Assembly (NCBI GenBank): GCA_013286145.1
Contig: JABDGH010000006.1
Coordinates: 1,689-65,688 of the forward strand
DNA: 64,000 nt
From: Verrucomicrobiota bacterium
Lineage (GTDB): Bacteria; Verrucomicrobiota; Verrucomicrobiia; Methylacidiphilales; UBA1321
Direction of reading: 5' to 3'
Below, piece by piece: positions 44,840 to 54,567 of this stretch. The notes under the pieces are model-generated. The model worked only from the letters and a program-made list of their open reading frames with translations, was not told the origin of the DNA and searched no databases. The position numbers were made by a program, and so were the translations under genes. Within the stretch, counting starts at the first letter, position 1. Each line of letters opens with the position of its first letter.

Positions 44840-47113
44840 ATGAAAACCGACAAAGATGCAAGTAAGCACCATGAGTTTTCGACGGATGCCCCGAAAGAAT
44901 TCCCCAGCGAAGATCAATTGGATCGGTCGGGATTCTCTGAGGAAATTGCGCGTGCGTTAATTAATTGGCGCAACAAAGAAACCTTAGTTGTCAGTCTGTG
45001 CGGAGAGTGGGGAAGTGGAAAATCAACTCTTGCCAACTTCATCAAGCATCACTTGAGAAAATCAGATCCCGACGCACTCATTGTTGATTATAACCCTTGG
45101 GAATGGTCTGGGCAGGAGAAAGTATTTGAAGGCTTTTTTCGACAGATCGGCACGCTGTTCGGAAAGACGGATCGAAAGAAATGGACCCGGCGCCTCCTCA
45201 ATCGATGGCTTGGACTAGGCCTTACGCTCAAGTCAGCAAATATAGTAAGTACGACACTGCCTGGATGGATTCCCGCGATTATCGGACTTGTTGCTCTTTT
45301 CGGTATAGGAGCAAGAAATCAGCTTCAAAAGGACTGGCTTACAGTCAGTGCCTATGTACTTGTAACGCTCGCGGTAGTCTCTCCTCTTTTAAAAATTCCA
45401 GAGGCAATCGCCAAACTCCTTAAGGAATACCAACCAGATGAAACGTTGGATGATCTCCGCGATGAAATTGCCATTGAACTAAAAAAACTAGACCGACCAA
45501 TCATCATTTTTATCGACGATATTGATCGACTGACTGACACGGAAATTGCGCTGCTTTTCCAGCTCATCAAAGCAAACATTAAACTTCCAAACATCGTGTT
45601 TTTTCTCATGTTTCAGAAATCAGTCGTCACAACAGCCATTGGAAAATTGGTATCGGAAGATGGCTCCAAGTATTTGCGAAAAATCGTTCAGGTGGAGTGG
45701 GAAACGCCGATTCCGTTCGACGATCAAATTCGCCCCATCCTTCTCAACGGCCTTAACACCATTTTGAGCGAGGGAAACCCCAAAATTGAATGGGACAAAA
45801 GCCGATGGAACATTTTATTTTCAGACGGTCTGTGGCCCTACTTTGAAAATCTTAGGGACATAAATCGCTTCTTGAGCAGCTTCAAATTCTATTTCCGACT
45901 CCAATTGAAGGAAAACGTACTGGAGGTGAATCCACTCGATCTCATGGCAATTGAGGTTCTGCGGATGTTCGACAACCCTGCGTATACGGCTCTTGCCAAA
46001 AGCTCAGACTGGAATGAGCAGAGTGCAATGGCGCGTGTGTGGAGAGGAAAAAAAGTCCTGGAAGAAACCAAGATTCACTTGGATACCATTATCGAAGAGG
46101 ACGTTAGAAGCACCGTAAAGAAAGCTGCTCTCACAGCCATTTTGAAAAATCTTTTCCCCGAAGTTTATGGCTATCCAGGAACCCAAGATGATTTTCTAAA
46201 GGAACTTCGACTTTGCCATTCCGACCACTTTTATAAATATTTTCGAGGGAGCCTCGACTTGAAAAATGCCATTGCTTCCAGATGGCGTGATTTCTTGGCT
46301 GTGGCTGGAGACCGGGAGAAAGCCTGTATTGCTCTTCGTTCGGCGATCAATGAAGGGAGACTGGAAGAACTTCTCACTCATCTTTTTGCGGCCCGTAACA
46401 GCGTATCCTCTGTGGCTCTACTGCCGATTGTCACCGCCTTATTCGATGTTGCCGATGAATTTCCCAAAGTAAGCTTCGGCCCAGGCCTTTTCGATGCCCA
46501 AGTCACAGCATTTCGATTTATCCACTTTAGGCTTCTCAACGAATCGGTTGCCATTCGGACGCAATTGATAAAAACAGCAATCGCAGAAACGACCGGTTTT
46601 TCGCTTGTTTTATTTTTCATTTCCCATGAAGACACCGTCGCGCAGACGAGGCATCCAGAGCGTAACCATGTTGTTCTGGCCAGCGACGCGAAAGTGTTGG
46701 AAGACATGGGACTGAGTTTAATCAGGAAGCGAGCGCAAGATGGAATTCTGCTGAAAGGCAAACATGGAGTAGCTGCCATTTTCTTATGGCAAAACTGGGC
46801 ATCCCGAGAAGAGGTGGCGAAATGGGCAGTGGCCTTCGCATCAATCCCTGCTAATGCCCTGATTCTTTTAAACACTTTGATGACAGAGAGTAGTACCAAT
46901 GATGCGGCTCCAGAACCTCTTTTTATCGCAAGCACCTTCGAGCCTTTTATCGACTTAGTTTCACTCAAGACTTATGTCGATCAAGTCCCTACGTCAGACT
47001 TAAACGACTTGGAAAAGAAGCACGTGTTGCTTTTGAAGACTGCGGTTGATCGAAAAAATGCTGGGCTAGCTTACGAACAAATTCACTTTCGTGATTGCCC
47101 CGTAAATGGATAA
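44840..47113 (+). CDS. KAP family P-loop NTPase (possible phage-defence protein)
   Basis: A 757-residue protein. Walker A is GEWGSGKST at residues 55-63 and Walker B IIIFIDDIDR at 221-230; two hydrophobic segments between them (about 142-158 and 167-183) are the membrane insertion typical of KAP NTPases. A long helical C-terminal part is not recognised. KAP proteins anchor to the inner membrane, and some (such as PifA) exclude phages. The gene looks AT-richer than its neighbours, stands alone next to tRNA-Ser, and may be acquired. Confidence 0.85.
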   Translation: MKTDKDASKHHEFSTDAPKEFPSEDQLDRSGFSEEIARALINWRNKETLVVSLCGEWGSGKSTLANFIKHHLRKSDPDALIVDYNPWEWSGQEKVFEGFFRQIGTLFGKTDRKKWTRRLLNRWLGLGLTLKSANIVSTTLPGWIPAIIGLVALFGIGARNQLQKDWLTVSAYVLVTLAVVSPLLKIPEAIAKLLKEYQPDETLDDLRDEIAIELKKLDRPIIIFIDDIDRLTDTEIALLFQLIKANIKLPNIVFFLMFQKSVVTTAIGKLVSEDGSKYLRKIVQVEWETPIPFDDQIRPILLNGLNTILSEGNPKIEWDKSRWNILFSDGLWPYFENLRDINRFLSSFKFYFRLQLKENVLEVNPLDLMAIEVLRMFDNPAYTALAKSSDWNEQSAMARVWRGKKVLEETKIHLDTIIEEDVRSTVKKAALTAILKNLFPEVYGYPGTQDDFLKELRLCHSDHFYKYFRGSLDLKNAIASRWRDFLAVAGDREKACIALRSAINEGRLEELLTHLFAARNSVSSVALLPIVTALFDVADEFPKVSFGPGLFDAQVTAFRFIHFRLLNESVAIRTQLIKTAIAETTGFSLVLFFISHEDTVAQTRHPERNHVVLASDAKVLEDMGLSLIRKRAQDGILLKGKHGVAAIFLWQNWASREEVAKWAVAFASIPANALILLNTLMTESSTNDAAPEPLFIASTFEPFIDLVSLKTYVDQVPTSDLNDLEKKHVLLLKTAVDRKNAGLAYEQIHFRDCPVNG

Positions 47114-47138
47114 CACCGGAAAAATGGGACAGGCATCT

Positions 47139-47250
47139 TTAGGATAAGATGATGAACGGGGAGGGATTGCACCGCCTGCGGCGATGCTGTCGCGAGTCAG
47201 GCTTCTCGCTTTCCCGGCTGAATTCCTCCCCATTTTCTTATCTGGCCTAA
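47139..47250. other. Strongly folding noncoding stretch (possible small RNA)
   Basis: Within the 533-base gap between the KAP gene and tRNA-Asn. TTAGG-ATAAGA and GGGGAGGGATT pair with AATTCCTCCCC and TCTTATCTGGCCTAA to form a long rod with internal loops; GCCTG/CAGGC makes an inner stem. A second hairpin follows (GCCTAAAA/TTTTAGGC, 47245-47269). The outline recalls 6S-type rods, but I see no conserved motif that names a family. The strand is undetermined. Confidence 0.4.
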
Positions 47251-47336
47251 AAGGCTTATAATTTTAGGCGGGATAAGCCATTTAAGAGGTCTAAGACTAC
47301 CGCGTTTCATTCGGGCTGATGTAAAATCGTGGCTTC

Positions 47337-47519
47337 ATGACTTCGCTCCATTCTCATTCTTCTTCCAAAACCAACGAAACCCAACCGGCCACAACTCCGC
47401 CGGGTGTTCCGCGACTCACCTCGCTCCATCACCGCCTGCAGCACGCCAAGGGTGCCGACGGCCAGCCTATCCCCCTCCTCGCCGAACTCCTCTCCATACC
47501 ACCTCATACCACCCTGTAA
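47337..47519 (+). CDS. Doubtful 60-residue reading frame
   Basis: A short ATG frame rich in Ser, Thr, His and Pro in the gap before tRNA-Asn. No domain is recognised. Open frames on the other strand overlap it. I list it only because the gap otherwise holds no gene; it may be the decayed end of a former gene. Confidence 0.15.
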   Translation: MTSLHSHSSSKTNETQPATTPPGVPRLTSLHHRLQHAKGADGQPIPLLAELLSIPPHTTL

Positions 47520-47646
47520 CGGAACATCCCCATGCCCCCCTCCCCCCGTAGTTTCAGCACGTCGCGTGGTTGGAACCAGATTTCACCACAGATTATCTGC
47601 ATCGCGCTGCCGAAGGAGAAAGGAAAAAACAGCCGCTTCCAAGAGG

Positions 47647-47718
47647 CTCCGGAGGTAGGGCTCGAACCTACGACCAATCGGTTAACAGCCGACCGCTCTA
47701 CCACTGAGCTACTCCGGA
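47647..47718 (-). tRNA. tRNA-Asn (anticodon GTT)
   Basis: On the minus strand the acceptor arms are TCCGGAG and CTCCGGA, the D arm has AGCTCAGTGGTAGAGC, the anticodon loop is CTGTTAA, and the T arm holds GGTTCGAGCC. The full CCA end is not encoded (GCCT follows). Confidence 0.95.
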
Positions 47719-47789
47719 AAAACAGGGGAGCGAAAGTAAATCACACGCCCAAGGAGGAATCAATCCTTTTGGCAACCGCGCGGGTTGGC

Positions 47790-48656
47790 TTATTGCAGGG
47801 AAGCATCCGGCGTCGCAGGTTTCTTGACGCCTTGCGCGTCAGAAAGTCTTTCACGAGCCGTACTGGGATCCTGCACCATTCCGCCGGAAACCGTGACATT
47901 GCCATCTTCCATTTTGGCAAGGCGGGGCCGGACTTCATGGAAGGTTTTGAAGACGCGTTGATCGAGGACCTTTCCGCCCTCATCGGCCCGGGTGTAGAGG
48001 TAGGTGGACATGGCGATGGGCTGGATGATATGGATGTTTCCCTTCGGGTCGAAAAGGACGTCGGGCTCGACGGACGCGATTATTTCCCCGAGCGAGATAT
48101 TGGCGTAAACGATATTTTCATCGGGCGCTTCCACGCGTAAATAGAGCGCCGTGGTATCGGGCTTGGGCGAGAACGACAGGAGCGTATAGGTGCGCTGGGA
48201 GCCATCGACGGGGCGCACCTGGGTCCAGATTTTCCGGCCCTTGAGGACGGTGAAGGGTACCGGGGGCGAGATGATTTCGCCCTGGCCGGGCAGGTCGATG
48301 ACCGCAGATGCCTTGTACTCGCCTTCTTCGCGGAAGGAGAAAAGCGGCGTGAGGTTGATCCGAAGCGTCTTGGTCTCGCCCACTTTCAACTTGAGCGCAT
48401 TAAAATCGCCATGATGTTCCGGGGATACGGGCAAGCGGTTGTGCTTGGTGACCATGAAAGAGAGCCAGGGATGGCCTTCATCATTGTTGAGGATAAGATC
48501 GGTGTCGCCAATATTCACCACCGTGACGAGCAAATCGACCCGCTCGTAGAGAAGATAGTTGGTCCGTTCTGCCTGGGCCGAAACTTGAATCTGGGCCATG
48601 GCGATGGAACCCGCAGCCCATAAACCAAGCGCACCCATGAGGGCAAGGCATCTCAT
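47790..48656 (-). CDS. Exported protein of unknown function
   Basis: A 288-residue protein with a signal peptide (residues 1-22, ending AMA-Q). The body is beta-rich and suggests an Ig-like fold (ERTNYLLYERVDLLVTVVNIG at the start). Not recognised as a named family. It is divergent from the metallo-hydrolase gene and stands alone. Confidence 0.65.
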   Translation of the reverse strand: MRCLALMGALGLWAAGSIAMAQIQVSAQAERTNYLLYERVDLLVTVVNIGDTDLILNNDEGHPWLSFMVTKHNRLPVSPEHHGDFNALKLKVGETKTLRINLTPLFSFREEGEYKASAVIDLPGQGEIISPPVPFTVLKGRKIWTQVRPVDGSQRTYTLLSFSPKPDTTALYLRVEAPDENIVYANISLGEIIASVEPDVLFDPKGNIHIIQPIAMSTYLYTRADEGGKVLDQRVFKTFHEVRPRLAKMEDGNVTVSGGMVQDPSTARERLSDAQGVKKPATPDASLQ

Positions 48657-48749
48657 ATTTGAATTGAAGCTAAAGCAGCCAAGAGGGAAAACAAGACGAA
48701 TTTACGCTTTAGGCGTGAAATCTAACCAACTCCGGGCAATCTCAAGACC

Positions 48750-49559
48750 ATGTCATCCGAGAGCACTGCGTCCAAATTAATCGTCACCGTCCTGGGCTCG
48801 GGTACGTCCCAGGGTGTGCCGATGATTGGTTGCCGCTGCCCCGTTTGTCTATCGACCGATCCGCGGGACAGCCGGACGCGTTCTTCGATTCACCTGGCAA
48901 CACCGCATGCGAAAATTTTGGTCGATACGACTCCCGATCTGCGGAATCAAGCCTTGCGCGAGGGTCTGGATCATCTCGACGCCGTGCTCTTCACCCATCC
49001 CCATTCCGATCACATCATGGGCTTCGACGATCTGCGCCGTTTTTGTGAAATGAGGGGAGGCCCGTTGCCCATCTACGGCTCGGAACATACGCTGACGCAG
49101 TTGGAGCGCATTTTCTTTTACGCCTTCAACCCGAAGAAAATGATTCCCGGTTACGTGCATACCGTGTCTCATATTATCACTGGAACATTTGCCCTGGGTG
49201 GATTGGAGATCACCCCGCTTCCCGTGCCGCACGGCTCGGTGACGACCCTGGGGTTTCTCTTTTCAAATGGGGGACGAAAATTGCTTGCGTATATCAGCGA
49301 TTGCGCCGCCCTCCCGGATCCAATTCGCGAAATCGTAACCGGCGTGGAAATTCTCATCATTGATGGATTGCGGGAAAGACCTCATCCCACGCATCTGAAC
49401 GTGGCAGGCGCGGTGGAGGCAGCCCTGGCCATCGGCGCGCGGCAATCCTTCCTCACGCATCAGACCCATGAGAAAAGCCATGTCGATCGCACGGCGGGTC
49501 TCCCGGAGGGCATCGGTGTAACTTATGATGGGATGAAATTCGAATTTGAGTTAGAATAA
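48750..49559 (+). CDS. MBL-fold metallo-hydrolase, PhnP-like
   Basis: A 269-residue metallo-beta-lactamase-fold enzyme. The metal motif is FTHPHSDHIMGFDDLRRF, with further ligands in PHGSVTTLGF, YISDCAAL and LTHQTHEKSH. The opening VLGSGTSQGVPMIGCRCPVC resembles PhnP-type cyclic phosphodiesterases and includes their Cys-rich zinc loop. It lies seven bases before the next gene and is probably co-transcribed. Confidence 0.88.
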   Translation: MSSESTASKLIVTVLGSGTSQGVPMIGCRCPVCLSTDPRDSRTRSSIHLATPHAKILVDTTPDLRNQALREGLDHLDAVLFTHPHSDHIMGFDDLRRFCEMRGGPLPIYGSEHTLTQLERIFFYAFNPKKMIPGYVHTVSHIITGTFALGGLEITPLPVPHGSVTTLGFLFSNGGRKLLAYISDCAALPDPIREIVTGVEILIIDGLRERPHPTHLNVAGAVEAALAIGARQSFLTHQTHEKSHVDRTAGLPEGIGVTYDGMKFEFELE

Positions 49560-49566
49560 GTGCAAC

Positions 49567-51546
49567 GTGATCCTGTTTACGCGATCTGTCTGCTGTGCGG
49601 CGGCTTTCATCTGGCTGATCGGCATGGAATCGTTGATTCACGCAGAGGGTACCAATGCGCCGGACAGCAATCCGCAGCCAACGCATACACCGCTCGCATT
49701 ACCCTGGCTGAGCAAGCCCATGGCTCCCACCAATTCGGTTTCATCCTCTTTTCTCGATAGTCACCCCGAATTGACGCAGCCCATTCCATCGGAGCAGGGC
49801 CTTTCCTTGCATCAAGATACAACTCCCCTCGATAACACCGGGATTGTATCCGATCTTTCCGCTCATCTCACCAACCAGCCGGGCCAGCCCGAAAATCTCA
49901 CCGCTCATTTGTTGGTGGTTTACAATCAGGACGATCCCGACAGCAAAGAGCTTGCGACGTATTACGCCACCAAACGTGGTATCGCTGCGGATCATATTCT
50001 TTCCATTGCCTGCCCGACGAACGAGGAAATCACGCGCACGCAATACGAGGAGACGATCCGCGAGCCGATTATGACCTACATGAGCCAGAAAAACTGGATC
50101 GAACGCCAAAGCACGCGCGTTCGTGTGGGCAACCGGATACTGGATCTGCTCGTCGCCAACTACAATCATATCTGGGCCATTGTCCTGATACGCGGTGTAC
50201 CTCTGAAAATTGCTCCTGAATCGAGCCATGAGGCTGGCTTGGAGTCCGCGCCGGAATGGGCCACCAATGCCGCCGCTGTCGATAGCGAGCTGGCTCTTTT
50301 ACCGATCTTTGGTTTGCCTACCGGCGGCTTCATGCCCAATTCGTTTTTTGATGAGAAGATGACTGGGCTGCATCGCGCAGGACCCGATTTAGCCAAAAGA
50401 ATGATCATGGTGACGCGTCTCGACGGCCCAAAGCCGGAGGATGTCCGTCGGATGATCGACGACAGTCTTTACGCCGAGAAGAATCGGTTGGCGGGACTGG
50501 CGGTGGTCGATAGCCGGGGTCTCACGGATGTGAAAGATCCCTACCTCGTGGGGGACAACTGGCTGCGTCGGGCGCATGACCTGCTGACTGGTGATGGCTG
50601 GTGCGTGAAATTCGACGACAAACTCGATACCATTCCCGCCACCGACCCTTGCGACCAGGTGGCGCTTTATCTCGGTTGGTACAAGGGCGATGCCCTGGGT
50701 CCCTGGATTACCCCACCGAATCGTTTCGTCCCCGGTGCCATCGCCTACCATCTCCACTCCTTTAGCGCGAGCACGGTTCGCAGCGAAACCGTTGGCTGGG
50801 TGGGCCCGCTTATTTCTCACGGCGCAGCGGCCACCATGGGAATGGTCTATGAGCCTTACCTCGATATGACGCCGCACACGGATATTTTTACCAAGCGCCT
50901 TCTGGATGGAAATTCCTTTGCCGAAGCCGTCTACGCCTCAATAAAAGGTCTTTCCTGGATGGTGACCGTCGTCGGCGATCCGCTCTATCAACCCTTTCGG
51001 CGATCCCTGCCCGATGCGTTGGCCGATACCAGCATGGCCCATTCGGATCATCACGACTGGCTTCTCCTGCAAAAAACCCAACGCGCGTTCGCAACAGGAA
51101 AAATGCCCCCCTCAACCGATGCCCTGCAACATTCCTTGGATACTCCCGAAACCGGTCCCGTGGCACTTGAAGGCCTGGGCGATCTTTTAGAAAAATCGAA
51201 GGATCCTTCGGCAGGCCTGGCAGCGGAGAAAGCTTACAAAAAAGCGATGACCCTCGGCGCCGCCCCCATGGATCAGATTCGCATTGGGTTGAAGCTCGCT
51301 CAGCACTACGCCGATCACAAACGGGATGACCAGGCCCAGGCTGAGTTAAGATTATTGGCGCAAATCTATCCCCAGGACGCGCCACGTTTCGGTGTGACCG
51401 ACCGACCTGCGCCTGTAGCCATTCCTATTCCTCCCACAGATTCCGCTATCCATAACCAGTTTTGGACTCCGCAGGCAACCCAACAGGCTTCTTCTCCAAA
51501 TATGCCGCCAGGTCCGCCTCGTCCTCCCGGTCCGTCCAAACCCTAG
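49567..51546 (+). CDS. TIGR03790-like exported protein
   Basis: A 659-residue protein starting with GTG and a signal peptide (to about residue 27, HAEG). The segment LLVVYNQDDPDSKELATYYATKRGI and later GAAATMGMVYEPYLDMTPHTDIF match my memory of TIGR03790 proteins, whose function is unknown. The last 170 residues hold helical, TPR-like stretches and a Pro-rich end. It follows the metallo-hydrolase directly. Confidence 0.75.
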   Translation: MILFTRSVCCAAAFIWLIGMESLIHAEGTNAPDSNPQPTHTPLALPWLSKPMAPTNSVSSSFLDSHPELTQPIPSEQGLSLHQDTTPLDNTGIVSDLSAHLTNQPGQPENLTAHLLVVYNQDDPDSKELATYYATKRGIAADHILSIACPTNEEITRTQYEETIREPIMTYMSQKNWIERQSTRVRVGNRILDLLVANYNHIWAIVLIRGVPLKIAPESSHEAGLESAPEWATNAAAVDSELALLPIFGLPTGGFMPNSFFDEKMTGLHRAGPDLAKRMIMVTRLDGPKPEDVRRMIDDSLYAEKNRLAGLAVVDSRGLTDVKDPYLVGDNWLRRAHDLLTGDGWCVKFDDKLDTIPATDPCDQVALYLGWYKGDALGPWITPPNRFVPGAIAYHLHSFSASTVRSETVGWVGPLISHGAAATMGMVYEPYLDMTPHTDIFTKRLLDGNSFAEAVYASIKGLSWMVTVVGDPLYQPFRRSLPDALADTSMAHSDHHDWLLLQKTQRAFATGKMPPSTDALQHSLDTPETGPVALEGLGDLLEKSKDPSAGLAAEKAYKKAMTLGAAPMDQIRIGLKLAQHYADHKRDDQAQAELRLLAQIYPQDAPRFGVTDRPAPVAIPIPPTDSAIHNQFWTPQATQQASSPNMPPGPPRPPGPSKP

Positions 51547-51583
51547 CCTATTGGGAATTAATCGGTTCTGTCCAAGACAGTGG

Positions 51584-52393
51584 CTACTGCGCCGCAGAGG
51601 CATCGACAGCCTGCGAGTAAATGGGCTTGGGCGTGTTGGCCATGATGATCAGCATCGCACTTCGAAATTTCTTGTAATCGGGCAGCGCAAAAATTTGCAG
51701 GTAAGCGTCGATTTCCATGACCTGTTGATCCTTGATCACGTGCTCAAACCAGGTAAAGACTTCGGTGTTGGCATATTTGGGATCCTTGTCCCGCATCGCC
51801 TTGGTTGCATCCGGGTCGTAATTAAGCAGCAAGCGTCGTTTCAATTGTCTATTGGCATCCATGACCTCGGCCATCCACACCGTGTTGGGATTCTTGGTAT
51901 AATCAAAAAACTGGCTGATGATTATTTCCTGTTGATCGTGGTGAATGCGTTCCCGCACAAAGCAGAGCGATTTGCTGAATTCCGGAATCTTTCCACCATC
52001 GTGCAAGGCCCGGAACTCCTTTATCAACCGTTCGACTTTCACGTCGCGTCCCAACGATTGGTTGATCTGGATCAGCGATTCGATGGCCGCAGGATAATCG
52101 GGAACCAGCGCGTGGAGTTTCTCGAAATAATCGCTGGCCTTGGGCAATTCGTTCAACCGGACACTGATCAATCCCGCCTCGCGGAGGGAACCCTTTGCGC
52201 TCGGTTCCTGGGCCAGGATGCCATCGAAAATAGCGCGTGCTTCGGCCAGTTTTCCCTGCTGCTCAAGGTCGATGCCCTGCGCAAACCGCTTTTCGAAATT
52301 GGCGATTTTTACGGGATCCGTTGTCTCTGCCGACGCCCACCCGAAAGTGAGCGCCAGCAGAGGCAGAAGGAGCACGAAAAGAATCCTTATCAT
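51584..52393 (-). CDS. Exported TPR-containing protein
   Basis: A 269-residue protein with a signal peptide (MIRILFVLLLPLLALTFGWA, cleavage near SAE). Residues 30-110 form about three tetratricopeptide repeats (AQGIDLEQQGKLAEARAIFD). The remainder is unrecognised. The ATG at 52393 is preferred over 52414 because the signal peptide follows it. It probably mediates protein contacts outside the cytoplasm. Confidence 0.7.
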   Translation of the reverse strand: MIRILFVLLLPLLALTFGWASAETTDPVKIANFEKRFAQGIDLEQQGKLAEARAIFDGILAQEPSAKGSLREAGLISVRLNELPKASDYFEKLHALVPDYPAAIESLIQINQSLGRDVKVERLIKEFRALHDGGKIPEFSKSLCFVRERIHHDQQEIIISQFFDYTKNPNTVWMAEVMDANRQLKRRLLLNYDPDATKAMRDKDPKYANTEVFTWFEHVIKDQQVMEIDAYLQIFALPDYKKFRSAMLIIMANTPKPIYSQAVDASAAQ

Positions 52394-52417
52394 GTCCTTC
52401 CTCGCTTTAGACAACTT

Positions 52418-53443
52418 TTAGTAGGAAGCCTGCGCGCCACCGAGATTGCGTTTGCCGATCCACGGCATAAGGCCGCGCAAACGCGCCCCGACCTTTTCGA
52501 TGGGGTGCTTGGTGCCGTCGGCAAGGAGCTTGCGGTATTTTTTCTTGCCCGTTTTTGCTTCACGAATCCAGCCCCGCGCGAATGTGCCGTCCTGGATTTC
52601 CTTGAGCACTTTTTTCATTTCGGCGCGGACTTGTTTGTTAATGATGCGCGGCCCAATGAGGACATCGCCGAACTTCGCCGTCTCGGAAATGGAGAAGCGC
52701 ATGCCCGAAATTCCCGCCTCGTACATCAAATCGACGATCAGTTTCAATTCGTGGAGACATTCGAAATAGGCCATCTCGGGTTGATACCCGGCCTGGATCA
52801 GCGTGTCGTAACCGGCCTGCACCAAGGCGCTCGTGCCGCCGCAAAGAACGGCTTGCTCGCCGAAAAGATCGGTCTCGGTCTCTTCCTTAAAGGTGGTTTC
52901 GATGACCCCGGCGCGGGTGGAACCGATGCCCCGAGCCCAGGCGAGCGCGACTTTCTTCGCCTGCTTGCTCGGATTCTGGAACACGGCGATCAGCGCAGGA
53001 ACGCCACGGCCTTCCAGGTACTGACGGCGCACCAAATGGCCCGGGCCCTTGGGAGCGACCATGATGACATCGACGTTTTTCGGCGGCTTCACCGTCTTGA
53101 AGTGAATCGCGAAACCGTGGGAGAAAAGAAGCGTCTTGCCCTTCGTGAGATTCGGCTTGATGTCCTTCTCATAAACACCGGCGATGGCGAGGTCGGGCGT
53201 GGCCATGAAAATGACGTCGGCCTGCTTCACCGCATCGGCGCTGTTGAGAACCTTGAAGCCGTGCTTTTTAGCGGCCTCAATCGATTTGCTTCCCGGGTAA
53301 AGGCCGATGATGACCTTGACTCCGCTCTCCTTGAGATTGAGGGCGTGGGCATGGCCCTGGGAACCGAAGCCGATCACGGCCACGGTCTTGTTTTTGAGCA
53401 CTTTTAAATCGGCGTCTTTGTCGGAATAAATTTTAGCGGGCAT
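52418..53443 (-). CDS. ilvC: Ketol-acid reductoisomerase IlvC
   Basis: Second common step of branched-chain amino acid synthesis. The NADPH motif [13 protein letters not shown] and the metal-binding helices ([27 protein letters not shown]) are present. Length 341 aa is the class I form. It is transcribed toward the TPR gene; no ilvB, ilvN or leu genes are nearby. Confidence 0.96.
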   Translation of the reverse strand: MPAKIYSDKDADLKVLKNKTVAVIGFGSQGHAHALNLKESGVKVIIGLYPGSKSIEAAKKHGFKVLNSADAVKQADVIFMATPDLAIAGVYEKDIKPNLTKGKTLLFSHGFAIHFKTVKPPKNVDVIMVAPKGPGHLVRRQYLEGRGVPALIAVFQNPSKQAKKVALAWARGIGSTRAGVIETTFKEETETDLFGEQAVLCGGTSALVQAGYDTLIQAGYQPEMAYFECLHELKLIVDLMYEAGISGMRFSISETAKFGDVLIGPRIINKQVRAEMKKVLKEIQDGTFARGWIREAKTGKKKYRKLLADGTKHPIEKVGARLRGLMPWIGKRNLGGAQASY

Positions 53444-53505
53444 AGAGGGTTAAGTATTGAACAAGTCACCCCTCGTTGAACAGGGAAAAAAACTTCAAAC
53501 CATCT

Positions 53506-53798
53506 GTCATCCTGAACGAAGCCGAGCCACAGAGTGTTGGTTAAGCTCAAGGCTTGCCCGAGGCGAAGTCGAAGGATCTGGCCGGGTTAAGTGAGATGTG
53601 GAAATGGCGCCATAAGATTTTGAAACATAGAAAGAAAATCCCGCTTGTTGCTCATGCGGAAAATGAGATCCCTCGTGAATTAATAAATCTTCCGGCTCAT
53701 TTCGAATCTTAGCCAAGTTCAAGCTATATCCCTCGACTTCGGTTCGGGTTGATCATGTGACCATAGATACGTAGAGGCTCACCTCCGCTCGGGATGAC
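53506..53798. repeat. Long GTCATCC-bounded element, copy B (293 bp)
   Basis: This occupies most of the 431-base gap between ilvC and aroD. Ends are GTCATCCTGA and TCGGGATGAC. An internal inverted repeat pairs about 53556-53581 with 53721-53748. It is related along its full length to the element at 7887-8177, including the box TTGCTCATGCG and ATCCCTCGACTTCGGTTCG. A minus-strand frame of 71 codons is shared in part, but coding is doubtful. The remaining 76 bases before aroD show nothing recognisable. Confidence 0.75.
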
Positions 53799-53874
53799 GG
53801 CTCGGAAAAACGTGTGCCCTGATGTCGCAATAGAAAGTCTCAGTTACAACTGTTCCGTTTTGCACTTCCATTGC

Positions 53875-54567
53875 TCAACCGATCAACCTCAATACTGCCA
53901 CCATCTTCCGCACTTCAACCGCCGAGGGCTGGCCGGGGGCGGCGGGCTGGTCGAGGTACCCATAGACGAGACAGGAACCGAGCGCGGTGAGAACCGAGCG
54001 CGACTGTGCGGCGTGAGTCCCGAGCCCCATGACGGCCAGCGACAGGTCGGCATGATCGACCAACAGTGCAGCGAGTTGCTGCAAGTCGCGCCACGATTTG
54101 ATCAGCGCGGCAATCTTGAGAATCGTTCGCGGCTTGGGGTCGAACTGCCTGACCCAGCGCGAAATTTGCCCCCGTGGCGCGGGCCGCTTGATGGCGTGCG
54201 CGGAAAGAACAATCGTTTTTTTCAGTCGTCGCGCTTCCTCGATAACCAGCTGCATCGCGCGGGCCGTGGCCAGTTCCACATCGATGGCTTCGACATAAGG
54301 CAGCAGTTGCAAAAACAGTTCCCGGCGTTCCTTCACTTTCCAGGAGCGCTGACCGCCCTCAGCCGGAATGCGCAGTGTGAGCAGCACCGGGCGTTTACGT
54401 TTCTTCAATGCTTCCTCGATTTTTTTCACGCTCGTTTTTTGCGTGAGAAGCGCGTCCACCCGCACTTCCATGACATCGGCTGGCGAAGTGGCGCGCGTCA
54501 GGCAACGCAAACCCGCTTGAGTCGTCACCGTTCCTACCACGAGGGGATAAGTTTCAGGAAATTTCAT
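53875..54567 (-). CDS. aroD: 3-dehydroquinate dehydratase, type I
   Basis: Third step of the shikimate pathway, Schiff-base mechanism. EVRVDAL near the start, the catalytic His in LSAHAI and the Lys in LKIAAL fit type I enzymes. Length 230 aa is normal. It overlaps the following CorC-type gene by four bases (ATGA). Confidence 0.9.
   Translation of the reverse strand: MKFPETYPLVVGTVTTQAGLRCLTRATSPADVMEVRVDALLTQKTSVKKIEEALKKRKRPVLLTLRIPAEGGQRSWKVKERRELFLQLLPYVEAIDVELATARAMQLVIEEARRLKKTIVLSAHAIKRPAPRGQISRWVRQFDPKPRTILKIAALIKSWRDLQQLAALLVDHADLSLAVMGLGTHAAQSRSVLTALGSCLVYGYLDQPAAPGQPSAVEVRKMVAVLRLIG

Noticed and set aside
47139-47250. SRP RNA or 6S RNA assignment for the folded region
   Set aside because: The GGAAG/AGCAG core of SRP RNA is absent on both strands and no 6S-specific motif can be confirmed by eye.
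44607-47718. Genomic island with tRNA-Ser attachment repeats
   Set aside because: I looked for a second copy of the tRNA-Ser 3' end after the KAP gene and saw none, and there is no integrase.
51551-53407. 618-codon open frame antisense to ilvC and the TPR gene
   Set aside because: It is the mirror of two well-supported minus-strand genes and has no recognisable domain; long antisense frames are common in GC-rich DNA.
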